The position numbers and the translations under genes were made by a program. Of a stretch of DNA of 64,000 bases, positions 25,496 to 36,048 are shown piece after piece. The stretch comes from Bog-532 sp963720945 (GTDB taxonomy: Bacteria > Actinomycetota > Actinomycetes > Streptosporangiales > Streptosporangiaceae). The notes beneath the pieces were generated by a model. It ran no database searches, was not told where the DNA came from, and was given only the letters and a program-made list of their open reading frames with translations. Location: the NCBI GenBank assembly GCA_963720945.1, contig CAVRHH010000007.1:310001-374000 (forward strand), written 5' to 3'. Numbering within the stretch: position 1 is the stretch's first letter; each line of letters begins with the position of its first letter.

Positions 25496-27184
25496 ATGCC
25501 ACCGAGCACCGCTAAGCGAACGCCCCGTCGCGCCCGCGGCGAAGGTCAGTGGGCGCTCGGCTACCGCGAGCCGCTCAACAAGAACGAGGAAAACAAGAAG
25601 AACGACGACGGGCTGAACGTCCGTCAGCGGATCATCGACGTCTACTCCAAGCGTGGCTTCGATTCGATCGACCCGGCCGATCTGCGTGGCCGGTTCCGCT
25701 GGTTCGGCCTGTACACCCAGCGCAAGCCGGGCATCGACGGTGGCAAGACCGCGGTCCTGGAGCCCGAGGAGCTGGACGACCGCTACTTCATGCTGCGCGT
25801 CCGGATTGACGGCGGCCAGCTGACCAGCGAGCAGCTGCACGTCATCGGCGACATCTCCCGCCGGTTCGCCCGCGGCACCGCCGACGTCACCGACCGGCAG
25901 AACATCCAGCTGCACTGGATCGAGATCGAGAGCGTCCCGGAGATCTGGGAGCTGCTCGAATCGGTCGGCCTGTCCACCACGGAGGCCTGCGGGGACACTC
26001 CCCGCGTCATCCTGGGCTGCCCGCTGGCCGGGATCGACGCCGGCGAGATCCTCGACGCGACCCCGCAGATTGAAGAGGTGCAGAGGCGCTACATCGGCGA
26101 CCCGGCCTTCTCCAACCTGCCGCGCAAGTTCAAATCGGTGATGAGCGGCTGCCCGGCCCAGTGCACCGTGCACGAGATCAACGACGTGGCCTTCGTGGGC
26201 GTTCAGTCCGCGGCCGGGGAGACCGGCTACGACCTGTGGGTCGGCGGCGGCCTGTCCACCAACCCGATGATCGGCAAGCGGCTGGGCGCGTTCGTCCGGC
26301 CCGACCAGGTCGGCGAGGTGTGGGCCGGCGTCGTGTCGGTGTTCCGCGACTACGGCTACCGGCGGCTCCGGCACCGGGCCCGGATCAAGTTCCTGGTCGC
26401 CGACTGGGGGCCGGAACGGTTCCGTGAGGTCCTGGAGAAGGAGTACCTCGGGTACGCGCTGGCGGATGGCCCGGCGCCCGGGTCGCCGCGCGGCGGGGTG
26501 CGGGACCACGTCGGCGTTCACCCGCAGCGTGACGGGCTGTCCTACGTCGGGTTCGCACCGCGGGTCGGGCGGCTCAACGCCGATGCCCTGGACGCCATCG
26601 CCGGCCTGGCCGCCCGGTACGGGAGCGGCCGGGTACGGACCACGACGGAGCAGAAGATGGTAATCCTGGACGTACCCGCGGACCGGACCGGCGGCCTCGT
26701 CGCTGATCTGGAGGCCGCGGACCTGCAGGTCAACCCGAGCGCGTTCCGGCGGCACACGATGGCGTGCACCGGCATCGAGTTCTGCAAGCTCGCGATCGTG
26801 GAGACCAAGGCGCGGGCCATCGACCTGATCGCCGAGCTGGAACGGCGGCTGCCGGACTTCGCCAACCCGGTCACGATCAACGTGAACGGCTGCCCGAACT
26901 CCTGCGCCCGGATCCAGACCGCCGACATCGGCCTGAAGGGGTCGCTGGTCACCGGGCCGGACGGCCGGCAGGTGGAAGGCTTCCAGATCCACCTGGGCGG
27001 CAGCCTGGCGGGCGGGGACGGCTCGGCGTCCGGGTTCGGCCGGAAGGTCCGGGGCCTGAAGACCACCGCTGAGGACCTTCCTGACTACGTGGAACGGGTT
27101 CTCAGCCGCTTCGCAGCCAGCAAGGAGCCAGGTGAGACGTTCGCCGAGTGGACTGGGCGGGCGAGTGCGGAGGAACTGTCATGA
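25496..27184 (+). CDS. sir: Ferredoxin-dependent sulfite reductase (NirA/Sir family)
   Basis: This 562-residue enzyme reduces sulfite to sulfide with six electrons from ferredoxin, using siroheme and a 4Fe-4S cluster. The cluster motif is complete: HTMACTGIEFCKLAIVETK gives C-x5-C and NVNGCPNSCARIQ gives C-x3-C. Other family landmarks are DRYFMLRVRIDGG, DVTDRQNIQLHWI and the EACGDTPRVILGCPLAG stretch. The latter may supply the Cys of a Tyr-Cys link seen in mycobacterial NirA. The ATG 25496 start has AAGGACA upstream. It heads an overlapping operon: zinc-ribbon protein (ATGA), cysH (GTGA) and chelatase. Confidence 0.93.
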   Translation: MPPSTAKRTPRRARGEGQWALGYREPLNKNEENKKNDDGLNVRQRIIDVYSKRGFDSIDPADLRGRFRWFGLYTQRKPGIDGGKTAVLEPEELDDRYFMLRVRIDGGQLTSEQLHVIGDISRRFARGTADVTDRQNIQLHWIEIESVPEIWELLESVGLSTTEACGDTPRVILGCPLAGIDAGEILDATPQIEEVQRRYIGDPAFSNLPRKFKSVMSGCPAQCTVHEINDVAFVGVQSAAGETGYDLWVGGGLSTNPMIGKRLGAFVRPDQVGEVWAGVVSVFRDYGYRRLRHRARIKFLVADWGPERFREVLEKEYLGYALADGPAPGSPRGGVRDHVGVHPQRDGLSYVGFAPRVGRLNADALDAIAGLAARYGSGRVRTTTEQKMVILDVPADRTGGLVADLEAADLQVNPSAFRRHTMACTGIEFCKLAIVETKARAIDLIAELERRLPDFANPVTINVNGCPNSCARIQTADIGLKGSLVTGPDGRQVEGFQIHLGGSLAGGDGSASGFGRKVRGLKTTAEDLPDYVERVLSRFAASKEPGETFAEWTGRASAEELS

Positions 27185-27336
27185 CCAGCCCTACCGGCCG
27201 GGCCGTTCCGTTCTACTGCCCGTACTGCGGCGAGGAAGACCTCGAACCGCAATCAGCCGCCGATGGGGATTGGCATTGCCGTAGCTGCACCCGCAGTTTC
27301 CAGCTACGTTTCGCCGGAATAGGAGCGACCCTGTGA
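27181..27336 (+). CDS. Small zinc-ribbon protein of the sulfite reductase operon
   Basis: This 51-residue protein has two CxxC knuckles, FYCPYCGEEDLE and WHCRSCTRSFQLRF, forming one zinc ribbon. ATG 27181 overlaps the sir stop by 4 nt, and its own stop overlaps the cysH GTG. An equivalent small gene sits between sir and cysH in Streptomyces, from general knowledge. Its role is unknown; a chaperone or metal-handling function for Sir or CysH is speculation. Confidence 0.85.
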   Translation: MTSPTGRAVPFYCPYCGEEDLEPQSAADGDWHCRSCTRSFQLRFAGIGATL

Positions 27337-28094
27337 GTTCCGTGGCCACAATTACCGGTGAGCCCGTGGTTGATGTAGCCGTGGTTGATGGACCCGTCCA
27401 GCAGGAGGAACCGCACCGTATGGAGCACATCGTCGCACGCGCCGCGGAGGACCTGGCCGACGCGTCCGCCGACGACATCCTCCGGTGGGCGACCGAGACG
27501 TTCGGGGCGCGCATCTGCGTTACCTCCTCGATGACCGACGCGGTGATCATCCACATGGCGTCGGCCATCGCCCCCGGCATCGACGTCATCTTCCTGGACA
27601 CCGGTTACCACTTCGCCGAGACCATCGGCACCCGGGACGCGGTCTCGGCCGTGTACCCGGTCAACCTGGTCAACGTCACGCCGTCCCGTACGGTCGCGGA
27701 GCAGGACGCCGAGCTCGGCCCGCGGCTCTACGGGCGCAACCCGGACCTGTGCTGCTACCTGCGCAAGGTCGAGCCGCTGGAGCGGACGCTCAGCCGTTAC
27801 GACGCCTGGATCACCGGCGTGCGCCGGGACGAGACCGTGGAGCGCCGCGACGCCAAGGTGGTCGAGTGGGACGGCCGGCGCGAGATGGTCAAGGTCAACC
27901 CGATCGCCGGCTGGAGCCAGAAGCAGGTGGACGACTACATCGCCGACAACGGCATCCTCGTCAACCCGCTCGTCTACGACGGCTACCCGTCGATCGGCTG
28001 CTCAACCTGCACCCGCCAGGTGGCCCCCGGTGAGAACCCGCGCAGCGGGCGGTGGGCCGGCACCGGGAAGACCGAGTGCGGCATTCACCTCTGA
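27333..28094 (+). CDS. cysH: Adenylylsulfate (APS) reductase, CysH family
   Basis: This 253-residue thiol-dependent enzyme makes sulfite from activated sulfate. It has the PAPS-reductase fold markers TSSMTDAVIIHM and FLDTGYHFAET. It also carries the two Cys pairs that bind a 4Fe-4S cluster in the APS-specific class: LCCYLRK and IGCSTCTRQ. The C-terminus TECGIHL contains the catalytic Cys. The cluster Cys indicate APS rather than PAPS as substrate. The GTG start overlaps the preceding stop. Confidence 0.93.
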   Translation: MSSVATITGEPVVDVAVVDGPVQQEEPHRMEHIVARAAEDLADASADDILRWATETFGARICVTSSMTDAVIIHMASAIAPGIDVIFLDTGYHFAETIGTRDAVSAVYPVNLVNVTPSRTVAEQDAELGPRLYGRNPDLCCYLRKVEPLERTLSRYDAWITGVRRDETVERRDAKVVEWDGRREMVKVNPIAGWSQKQVDDYIADNGILVNPLVYDGYPSIGCSTCTRQVAPGENPRSGRWAGTGKTECGIHL

Positions 28095-28096
28095 CC

Positions 28097-28933
28097 GTGG
28101 CGCCGCTGGCCGTCGCGCCGCTGGCCGTCGCGCCGGCGGCCGACGGTGACCTGGCCGCCGGCGATACCACGCCGGCGCTGGTGGCGGTGGCGCATGGCAG
28201 CACCGACCCGCGCGCCGCGGCCAGCGTGGACGCGCTGCTGGGCCTGGTGCGCGCGCGGGCGGCCCGCGCCGGTCACCCCGGGCTCGACGTCCGCGCCGCC
28301 TACCTGGGCCACGCGGCCCCCACCATCGGCCAGGCGCTCGGCACGCTGGACGGCGAGGCGGTCGTGCTGCCGCTGCTGCTGACCGCGGCGTACCACAGCA
28401 AGACCGACATCCCGAAGGCCCTGCGTGAGGCGCGCGCCGCCCGGCCCCGGCTGGACATCACCTACGGCACCCCGCTGGGCCCGCACCCGCTGCTGCGGCA
28501 CGCCCTGGACCGGCGGCTGGCTGAGGCGCTGGGCCCCGCCGGCGCCCGCCAGGAGCTGCCGCCCGGCGAGACGGCGGTGATCCTGGCCGCGGCGGGCTCG
28601 AGTGATCCCGCCGCGAACGCCGTGATCAGCGACCTGGCCGCGGACTGGCAATCGGCGCGGGGCTGGCGCGCGGTGCTGCCCGCATACGCGTCCGCGGCGT
28701 CCCCCACCCCGCCCGAGGCGGTGGCCGCGGCCCGGCGGGCCGGGGCACGGCACGTGCTGGTCGCCAGCTACCTGCTGTCGCCCGGGGTGTTCGCCGATCA
28801 GGTGCGCCGCGAGTGCCTGGCCGCGGGCGCGACGGCGGTCGCCCCCGTGCTCGGGGCCGCGCCCGAGGTCGCCGACGTGGTGCTCGGCCGCTACGCCGAG
28901 TCGCTTGCTGACGGCGCCGCCGCCGCGGTGTAA
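28097..28933 (+). CDS. Sirohydrochlorin ferrochelatase-like protein (SirB/CbiX family)
   Basis: This protein of about 278 residues has two CbiX-like halves. The first holds LVAVAHGSTDPRA (metal-binding His) and LLTAAYHSKTDIPKAL (second His); the second begins at VILAAAGSSDPAAN and lacks the equivalent His. Insertion of iron into sirohydrochlorin would complete siroheme for the Sir protein of the same operon. Cobalt insertion is the alternative for this family, but the context favours iron. The N-terminus repeats APLAV. GTG 28097, 2 nt after the cysH stop, is taken as start; an earlier in-frame GTG (28052) would overlap cysH. Confidence 0.8.
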   Translation: MAPLAVAPLAVAPAADGDLAAGDTTPALVAVAHGSTDPRAAASVDALLGLVRARAARAGHPGLDVRAAYLGHAAPTIGQALGTLDGEAVVLPLLLTAAYHSKTDIPKALREARAARPRLDITYGTPLGPHPLLRHALDRRLAEALGPAGARQELPPGETAVILAAAGSSDPAANAVISDLAADWQSARGWRAVLPAYASAASPTPPEAVAAARRAGARHVLVASYLLSPGVFADQVRRECLAAGATAVAPVLGAAPEVADVVLGRYAESLADGAAAAV

Positions 28934-29077
28934 ACCATCGCGGTGTAACCGCCCCGGTGTAATCCGTTGCCGCGCAGATCGTCACAAACGCGAGTGCACC
29001 GGTACCCTTACCCGGGTAGTTACAAGGAACATAGGCTCCGCGGCCGGATACGCCGGGGAGCAACGCGAAGGAGGCGG

Positions 29078-31237
<2,160 letters not shown>

Positions 31238-31238
31238 C

Positions 31239-32027
31239 GTGCGGCAGCTGTTCCCGCCGCCGGGCCCCGGGGAAGCCGGCGGCGAGCTGAGCACCGGCCG
31301 GCTAGCGGAGCTTTACGCTTATCCGCCGCATCCCCGCGGCGAGCCGTGGGTGCGGGCCAACATGGTGGCCGCGGTGGACGGTGCGGCCTCCGTCGGCGGC
31401 CGGTCCGGGGGACTGTCGGGGGCCGCCGATCGCCGGCTTTTCGGCGTCCTGCGCAGCCTCGCCGACGTGATCCTCGTCGGCGCGGGCACCGCCCGGGCCG
31501 AGCACTACCGGCCGGCCCAGCCCGCGTCGATCCAGCCGGCCCTGCGCGCCGGGCGCCCGGCCACGCCGCCGATCGCGATCATCTCGGGGCGGCTGACGGT
31601 GGACCCGCGGATGGAGCTGTTCACCGCCGCGCCGCCGGACGCGCGCACGATCGTCATCACCAGCGAGCAGGCGCCCGCGGCGCGGCGGGCCGTGGTGGCG
31701 GAGCACGCGGACGTGATCGTGGCCGGAACCGGCGGCGTGGACCTGAAGGCCGCGCTCGCGGGCCTGGCCGGCCGCGGCTATTCGCGCGTGCTCACCGAGG
31801 GCGGCCCGCACCTGCTGGCCGAGCTGGCCGCCGGCGGCCTGCTCGACGAACTGTGCCTGACGATCAGCCCGCTGCTGGCCGGCCCGGGGCCGGGCCGGAT
31901 CCTCGAGGGCGGCGCGTCGCTGCCCGGCGGCCTGCCGGTCACGCTGGGGCACGTCCTGGAGGATGCAGGATTCCTGCTGTGCCGGTACCGCTGCCGCCCG
32001 GAGAGCCCCGCCCAGCCGCCGGCTTAG
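31239..32027 (+). CDS. RibD C-terminal-like (pyrimidine reductase family) protein
   Basis: This 262-residue NAD(P)H-dependent reductase domain resembles the C-terminal half of RibD. VRANMVAAVDGAASVGG binds the substrate region. VILVGAGTARAEHYRPA and VLTEGGPHLLAELAAGGLLDELCLTISPLL are family signatures. The deaminase domain is absent. Stand-alone members are common in actinomycetes and most lack an assigned reaction, so riboflavin synthesis is only one possibility. The GTG start sits directly behind glgX. Its end overlaps the convergent response regulator by 4 bp. Confidence 0.8.
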   Translation: MRQLFPPPGPGEAGGELSTGRLAELYAYPPHPRGEPWVRANMVAAVDGAASVGGRSGGLSGAADRRLFGVLRSLADVILVGAGTARAEHYRPAQPASIQPALRAGRPATPPIAIISGRLTVDPRMELFTAAPPDARTIVITSEQAPAARRAVVAEHADVIVAGTGGVDLKAALAGLAGRGYSRVLTEGGPHLLAELAAGGLLDELCLTISPLLAGPGPGRILEGGASLPGGLPVTLGHVLEDAGFLLCRYRCRPESPAQPPA

Positions 32028-32686
32028 CCGGTGGTGGCCCGCGGCAGCAGGCCGCGCTCGAAGCCGGCCGCGACGGCGGCCGCGCGGTCGTTGACGCCAA
32101 GCTTCGCGTAGATGTGCAGCAGGTGGGTCTTGACCGTGGCCTCGCTGATGAACAGGCGGGCCGCCGTGTCCCGGTTAGAGGTGCCGCGGGCGATCAGGGC
32201 GAGCACGTCCAGCTCGCGGGCGCTCAGCGGTTCCCGGGCCGGCGCGCGCACCTGGCCGATCAGCCGGGTGGCCACCGACGGGGACAGCACGGACTCACCG
32301 CGCGCCGCGGCCTTCACCGCGCGGAGCAGTTCGCTGCGCGGGGAGTCCTTGAGCAGGTAGCCGGTGGCCCCGGCCTCGATCGCCGGCACGACATCGCTGT
32401 CGGTGTCGAAGGTGGTCAGGACGAGCACCCGGGCGTCGATCCCCAGCTCAGCCAGCCGCTTGATCGCGGTCACGCCGTCCACGTCGGGCATCCGCAGGTC
32501 CATCAGCACCACGTCCGGGCGCAGGGCGCGGGCCCGGGTGACGGCCTCCGCGCCGTTCCCGGCCTCGCCGACGACCTCGAACTCGGGGCTGCCTTCCAGG
32601 ATGCCGCGCAGCCCGTCCCGCACCACCGGGTGATCGTCCACGATGAGCAGCCGCACCCGGTCCGCGTGACGTTCGCGCTCAGGCAC
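32024..32686 (-). CDS. NarL/FixJ (LuxR-type) response regulator
   Basis: This 220-residue regulator has a receiver domain (VRLLIVDDHPVVRDGL; phospho-acceptor Asp in VVLMDLRMPDVDG; TTFD and YLLKDS switch residues). A C-terminal GerE helix-turn-helix follows (LSARELDVLALIARGTSNRDTA, then ISEATVKTHLLHIYAKLGV). It is translationally coupled to the histidine kinase (8-nt overlap) and lies at the end of a four-gene unit with an ABC exporter. Control of that exporter is the likely role. Confidence 0.92.
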   Translation of the reverse strand: MPERERHADRVRLLIVDDHPVVRDGLRGILEGSPEFEVVGEAGNGAEAVTRARALRPDVVLMDLRMPDVDGVTAIKRLAELGIDARVLVLTTFDTDSDVVPAIEAGATGYLLKDSPRSELLRAVKAAARGESVLSPSVATRLIGQVRAPAREPLSARELDVLALIARGTSNRDTAARLFISEATVKTHLLHIYAKLGVNDRAAAVAAGFERGLLPRATTG

Positions 32687-34109
32687 CGGGCCCTCCCCTC
32701 GCCGCGGGCACGGCCGCCCGGACCGCTCCTGCCGCCGCCCCGCTGACCGCCGGCGACGGCGCGGATGATGGTACCGAACGCGCCGCGGGCGCCGTCTCCC
32801 GCAGGATGGCGGGTACCCGCGCCGAGATCGCCGTCCCGCCGCCGGGTTCCGACTCGATCTCCAGGTGCCCGGCGAGCCGCTGTACCCGCTGCCGCATCGT
32901 GGTCAGCCCGAAGCCGCCGCCGTCCGCCCCGGGGCCGGGGACCCGGAAACCGGTGCCGTCGTCGCGGACGTCCAGCGTCACCACGTCGTCCATGTAGGAC
33001 AGGGTGATCCCGGCGCGCGACGCGCCCGCGTGCTTGGCCACGTTGGCCAGCGCCTCCTGCGCGACGCGCAGCAGGGTCACCTCGACCTCCGGGTGCAGCG
33101 CCTGCGCGGTCCCGGTGGTGGTGACCGTGGCGGCCACCCCGTTGACCGCGGACCAGCGCGCCGCGACCTCGGCCAGGGCCTCCGGCAGCCTGGTGTTCTC
33201 CAGGGCCTCCGGCCGGACGGCCCGCACGGACCGGCGGGCCTCGGACAGGCTGTCGCGGGCCAGCCGGGCGGCGTTGCTGATCCGGCGTTCCCAGTCAGCC
33301 CGGCTGGCTTCCCGGCCGTCGCCGTAGCCGCCGGCCGCCTGCAGGCCGGCCTGCTGCGCGGCTTCCAGCTGCGTGATGATGCCGGCCAGTCCCTGCGCCA
33401 GCGTGTCGTGGATCTCCCGCGCCATCCGCTGCCGTTCTTCCAGCACGCCTGCCTCCCGCGCCTGCGTCAGCAGCTGGGCGTGCAGCCCGGTGTTCTCGGC
33501 CATCATGTCCGCCAGCCGGCGGTTCGCCGCGGCCAGCTCGGTGATAACCCGTTTACGTTCGTTGTTCTGTTCCTCCGCCTTCTGGCCCAGGTGAATGAAC
33601 ACGGTGACCAGCACGGCGTTCAGCAGGGCGACCACCGCGAAGATGCCCCAGTCCCGGGCGGTCGGTGTACGGAAGCCGCCGAGCTGGGCGAGCCCGGACA
33701 GCGCCGCGACGCACAGCAGGCCGAGGAACCGGAACGGCCCGGCCAGGAAGCGGTAGGAGTGGATGTACCCGATCCAGCAGAAGAACCCGAACCAGGGGCT
33801 CCGCGCGACCAGCAGCCCGCAGCAGACCAGGAAGCCCGCGAAGTAGACGGCCATGAGCACACGGTGGCCGGCCCACCCGGGATGCAGCGTCACCCACCAG
33901 GCGACCCAGGCGGCGGTGACCGCGGCCACGGCCAGGGTCCGGCCCAGGGCGCCGGCGGTCGGCTGGTCGGTCAGCACGTACGGGACCGCCGAGATAGCGA
34001 GCAGCACGTAAGGGACCACCCGGATCCATGCTTCCAGCCGCTTTTCCGGCGCGTCCATGCCGCCCGCCGGATCGGGGGCCGGATCGCGGCTGACCATGGG
34101 CAGCGTCAT
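32679..34109 (-). CDS. Sensor histidine kinase (HisKA_3, DesK/NarX-like)
   Basis: This 476-residue protein has an N-terminal block of about five to six membrane helices, with very short loops and no extracellular domain. A coiled linker follows, then the HisKA_3 phospho-His box ERQRMAREIHDTLAQGLAGI near residue 225 and a HATPase_c domain (QEALANVAKHAG, DVRDDGTGF, GFGLTTMRQRVQRL). The pattern suggests an intramembrane-sensing kinase that detects membrane or cell-wall stress, often paired with DrrAB-like exporters. Such an exporter lies directly upstream here. Confidence 0.92.
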   Translation of the reverse strand: MTLPMVSRDPAPDPAGGMDAPEKRLEAWIRVVPYVLLAISAVPYVLTDQPTAGALGRTLAVAAVTAAWVAWWVTLHPGWAGHRVLMAVYFAGFLVCCGLLVARSPWFGFFCWIGYIHSYRFLAGPFRFLGLLCVAALSGLAQLGGFRTPTARDWGIFAVVALLNAVLVTVFIHLGQKAEEQNNERKRVITELAAANRRLADMMAENTGLHAQLLTQAREAGVLEERQRMAREIHDTLAQGLAGIITQLEAAQQAGLQAAGGYGDGREASRADWERRISNAARLARDSLSEARRSVRAVRPEALENTRLPEALAEVAARWSAVNGVAATVTTTGTAQALHPEVEVTLLRVAQEALANVAKHAGASRAGITLSYMDDVVTLDVRDDGTGFRVPGPGADGGGFGLTTMRQRVQRLAGHLEIESEPGGGTAISARVPAILRETAPAARSVPSSAPSPAVSGAAAGAVRAAVPAARGGPGA

Positions 34110-34178
34110 GTCAGCTTCCTCCCCGGCCCGGGATGCGTCCCTGTTCCATCTTGTTATCTTGCCATTGCCCGGGTTTGG

Positions 34179-34946
34179 TCATTCCCAGCGGAAGAACCGG
34201 ATCGCCAGGGCCCCGCCCACCAGCACCCAGGCGGCCAGCACGCCGAAGTACAGCCCCGAGGCCCAGTGGCCGGCCGCGGCCTGCTGGATGGCCTGGACTC
34301 CCGCCCCGCCTGGGGTCGCATCGCTGATTCCCCGCAGCCAGCTGGGCATCTCCGCGCGCGGCCACCACAGCCCGGCCAGGAACATCAGCACGAAGAACAG
34401 CACGCCGCCGACGGCGTTGGCGGCCTTGCTGGTGAAGCTGACCGCGGCGACCAGCAGCCCCAGTGTGCTGACCGCCGCGGCCAGCAGCAGGAACGCCACG
34501 ATGAAGGCCAGCGGCTGGCCGATCGTGGCGCTGAACGCGCCGGTGCCGAGGATGACGAGCAGGGCCGTCGTCGCGATCTGGACGCCCAGCAGGATGGTGA
34601 TCTCCGCGGCGAGCAGGACCTGCGGGGTCACCGGGGTGGTGAACATGCGGCGCAGGATGCCGCGCTCGCGGTAGCTGACCAAGGTCACGGGCAGGAACTG
34701 CAGGCCCATGATGATGAGCGCGAACGTGACGATGATGGGCAGGTAGGTCTGCTGGACGCTGGCCCCGCCGAACGCCTTGACCGGCTTGGCCGTACCCGGG
34801 ATGAGGCCGACCACGATCCAGGCGGCCAGCGGGAACCCGGCTCCCCAGAACAGCGCGGCGGGGGTGCGCAGCAGCAGTTTCAGCTCGGTCAGGGTGAGCT
34901 TGCGCCAGGCCCGCCCTGGGACCGGGAGCACTGCCGGAAACGACAT
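34179..34946 (-). CDS. ABC-2 type permease of the kinase-linked exporter
   Basis: This 255-residue protein has six predicted helices, for example LFWGAGFPLAAWIVVGLIPG, IIVTFALIIMGLQFLPVTLV and VGGVLFFVLMFLAGLWWPRAE. It contains the YRERGILRRMFTTPVTPQVLL loop typical of ABC-2 permeases. It is partnered with the ATPase 5 nt upstream and precedes the histidine kinase by about 70 nt. Confidence 0.88.
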   Translation of the reverse strand: MSFPAVLPVPGRAWRKLTLTELKLLLRTPAALFWGAGFPLAAWIVVGLIPGTAKPVKAFGGASVQQTYLPIIVTFALIIMGLQFLPVTLVSYRERGILRRMFTTPVTPQVLLAAEITILLGVQIATTALLVILGTGAFSATIGQPLAFIVAFLLLAAAVSTLGLLVAAVSFTSKAANAVGGVLFFVLMFLAGLWWPRAEMPSWLRGISDATPGGAGVQAIQQAAAGHWASGLYFGVLAAWVLVGGALAIRFFRWE

Positions 34947-34951
34947 CGTGA

Positions 34952-35893
34952 CTATCCTCTTCCTGTCTCGCCGGGCCGGGCGGTCCCGCCCGGCTGGTCG
35001 CCGCCGGTCAGGGCGACGAACGCGTCGTCCAGGTTGGCCTGGTCGACCCGCAGATGCTCGGCGATGATGCCCCGGTGCACCAGCACGGTGATGACCGCCT
35101 GCAGGGCCTCGCTATTCCCGGTGACCGTGAACTGGGCCCCGTCGCGGCGGACCGCGGACACCTCGGGCAGCTTGGCCAGCAGGGCCTCGTCCAGCGGGGC
35201 CGAGGCCCGGAACCGGATGTACTGCTCGCCGCCGACCCGGCTGGCCAGCCCGGACGGCGTGTCCGTCGCGATCACCCGGCCGTTGTCGATCACCGCGACC
35301 CGGTCACACAGCCGTTCGGCTTCCTCCATGAAGTGCGTGACCAGCACGATCGTGACGCCGGTGGCGCGGATCTCGGAGATCAGCCCCCACACTTCGCGGC
35401 GGGCGGCCGGGTCCAGCCCGGTGGTGAGCTCGTCCAGCACGGCGACCTTCGGGCTGCCGATGAGCGCGAGCGCCACCGACAGCCGCTGCCTCTGGCCGCC
35501 GGACAGCTTGGCGAAGGCGGTGTCCCGCCGGTCGCCGAGCCCGAGGCGCTCGATCAGCTCGTCCGCGTCGGCCGGTTTCCGGTAGAACGAGGCGTACAGG
35601 TCCAGCGCCTCGTTCACCCGGAGCTTGTCCGGCAGCTGGCCGTCCTGCAACTGGACCCCGACCAGCTCGCGCAGCTCACCGTGATCTTGCTGCGGGTTCA
35701 GGCCCAGCACGCTGATCCGGCCGCGGTCCGGGGTGCGCAGGCCCGCGACGCATTCCACGGTGGTGGTCTTCCCGGCCCCGTTCGGCCCGAGGATGCCGAA
35801 GATCTCCCCGCGCTCGACCGTGAACGACACGTCGTCGACCGCGACCTTCGGCCCGTACTCCTTGTGCAGGCCAGTCACCTCGATCACTGCCAT
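34952..35893 (-). CDS. ABC transporter ATP-binding protein (DrrA-like) of the kinase-linked exporter
   Basis: This 313-residue ATPase has Walker A ILGPNGAGKTTTVECVAG, signature LSGGQRQRLSVALAL, Walker B VAVLDELTTGLDP and an H-loop in LVTHFMEEAERL. One feature is unusual: the Walker B Glu is followed by Leu (DEL) instead of the common DEP. The start is placed at ATG 35893 (MAVIEVTGLHKEYG), behind a G-rich site; an upstream in-frame ATG adds 17 non-homologous residues. First gene of the exporter/two-component unit, divergent from gad. Confidence 0.9.
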   Translation of the reverse strand: MAVIEVTGLHKEYGPKVAVDDVSFTVERGEIFGILGPNGAGKTTTVECVAGLRTPDRGRISVLGLNPQQDHGELRELVGVQLQDGQLPDKLRVNEALDLYASFYRKPADADELIERLGLGDRRDTAFAKLSGGQRQRLSVALALIGSPKVAVLDELTTGLDPAARREVWGLISEIRATGVTIVLVTHFMEEAERLCDRVAVIDNGRVIATDTPSGLASRVGGEQYIRFRASAPLDEALLAKLPEVSAVRRDGAQFTVTGNSEALQAVITVLVHRGIIAEHLRVDQANLDDAFVALTGGDQPGGTARPGETGRG

Positions 35894-36048
35894 GCCCCCA
35901 TGGTCGCCGGCCGCCAGCAGCCCGGGCATCGCCCGCCGGGCCACATTCCGGGCGCGTCCCGGCGGAGCGGGGAGTCAGCCGAATGGTTGATGCGGCCGGG
36001 GGTAGCCTGGCCCGGTAATTCCGACAATCTTCAGACAGGGAGCCCGCA

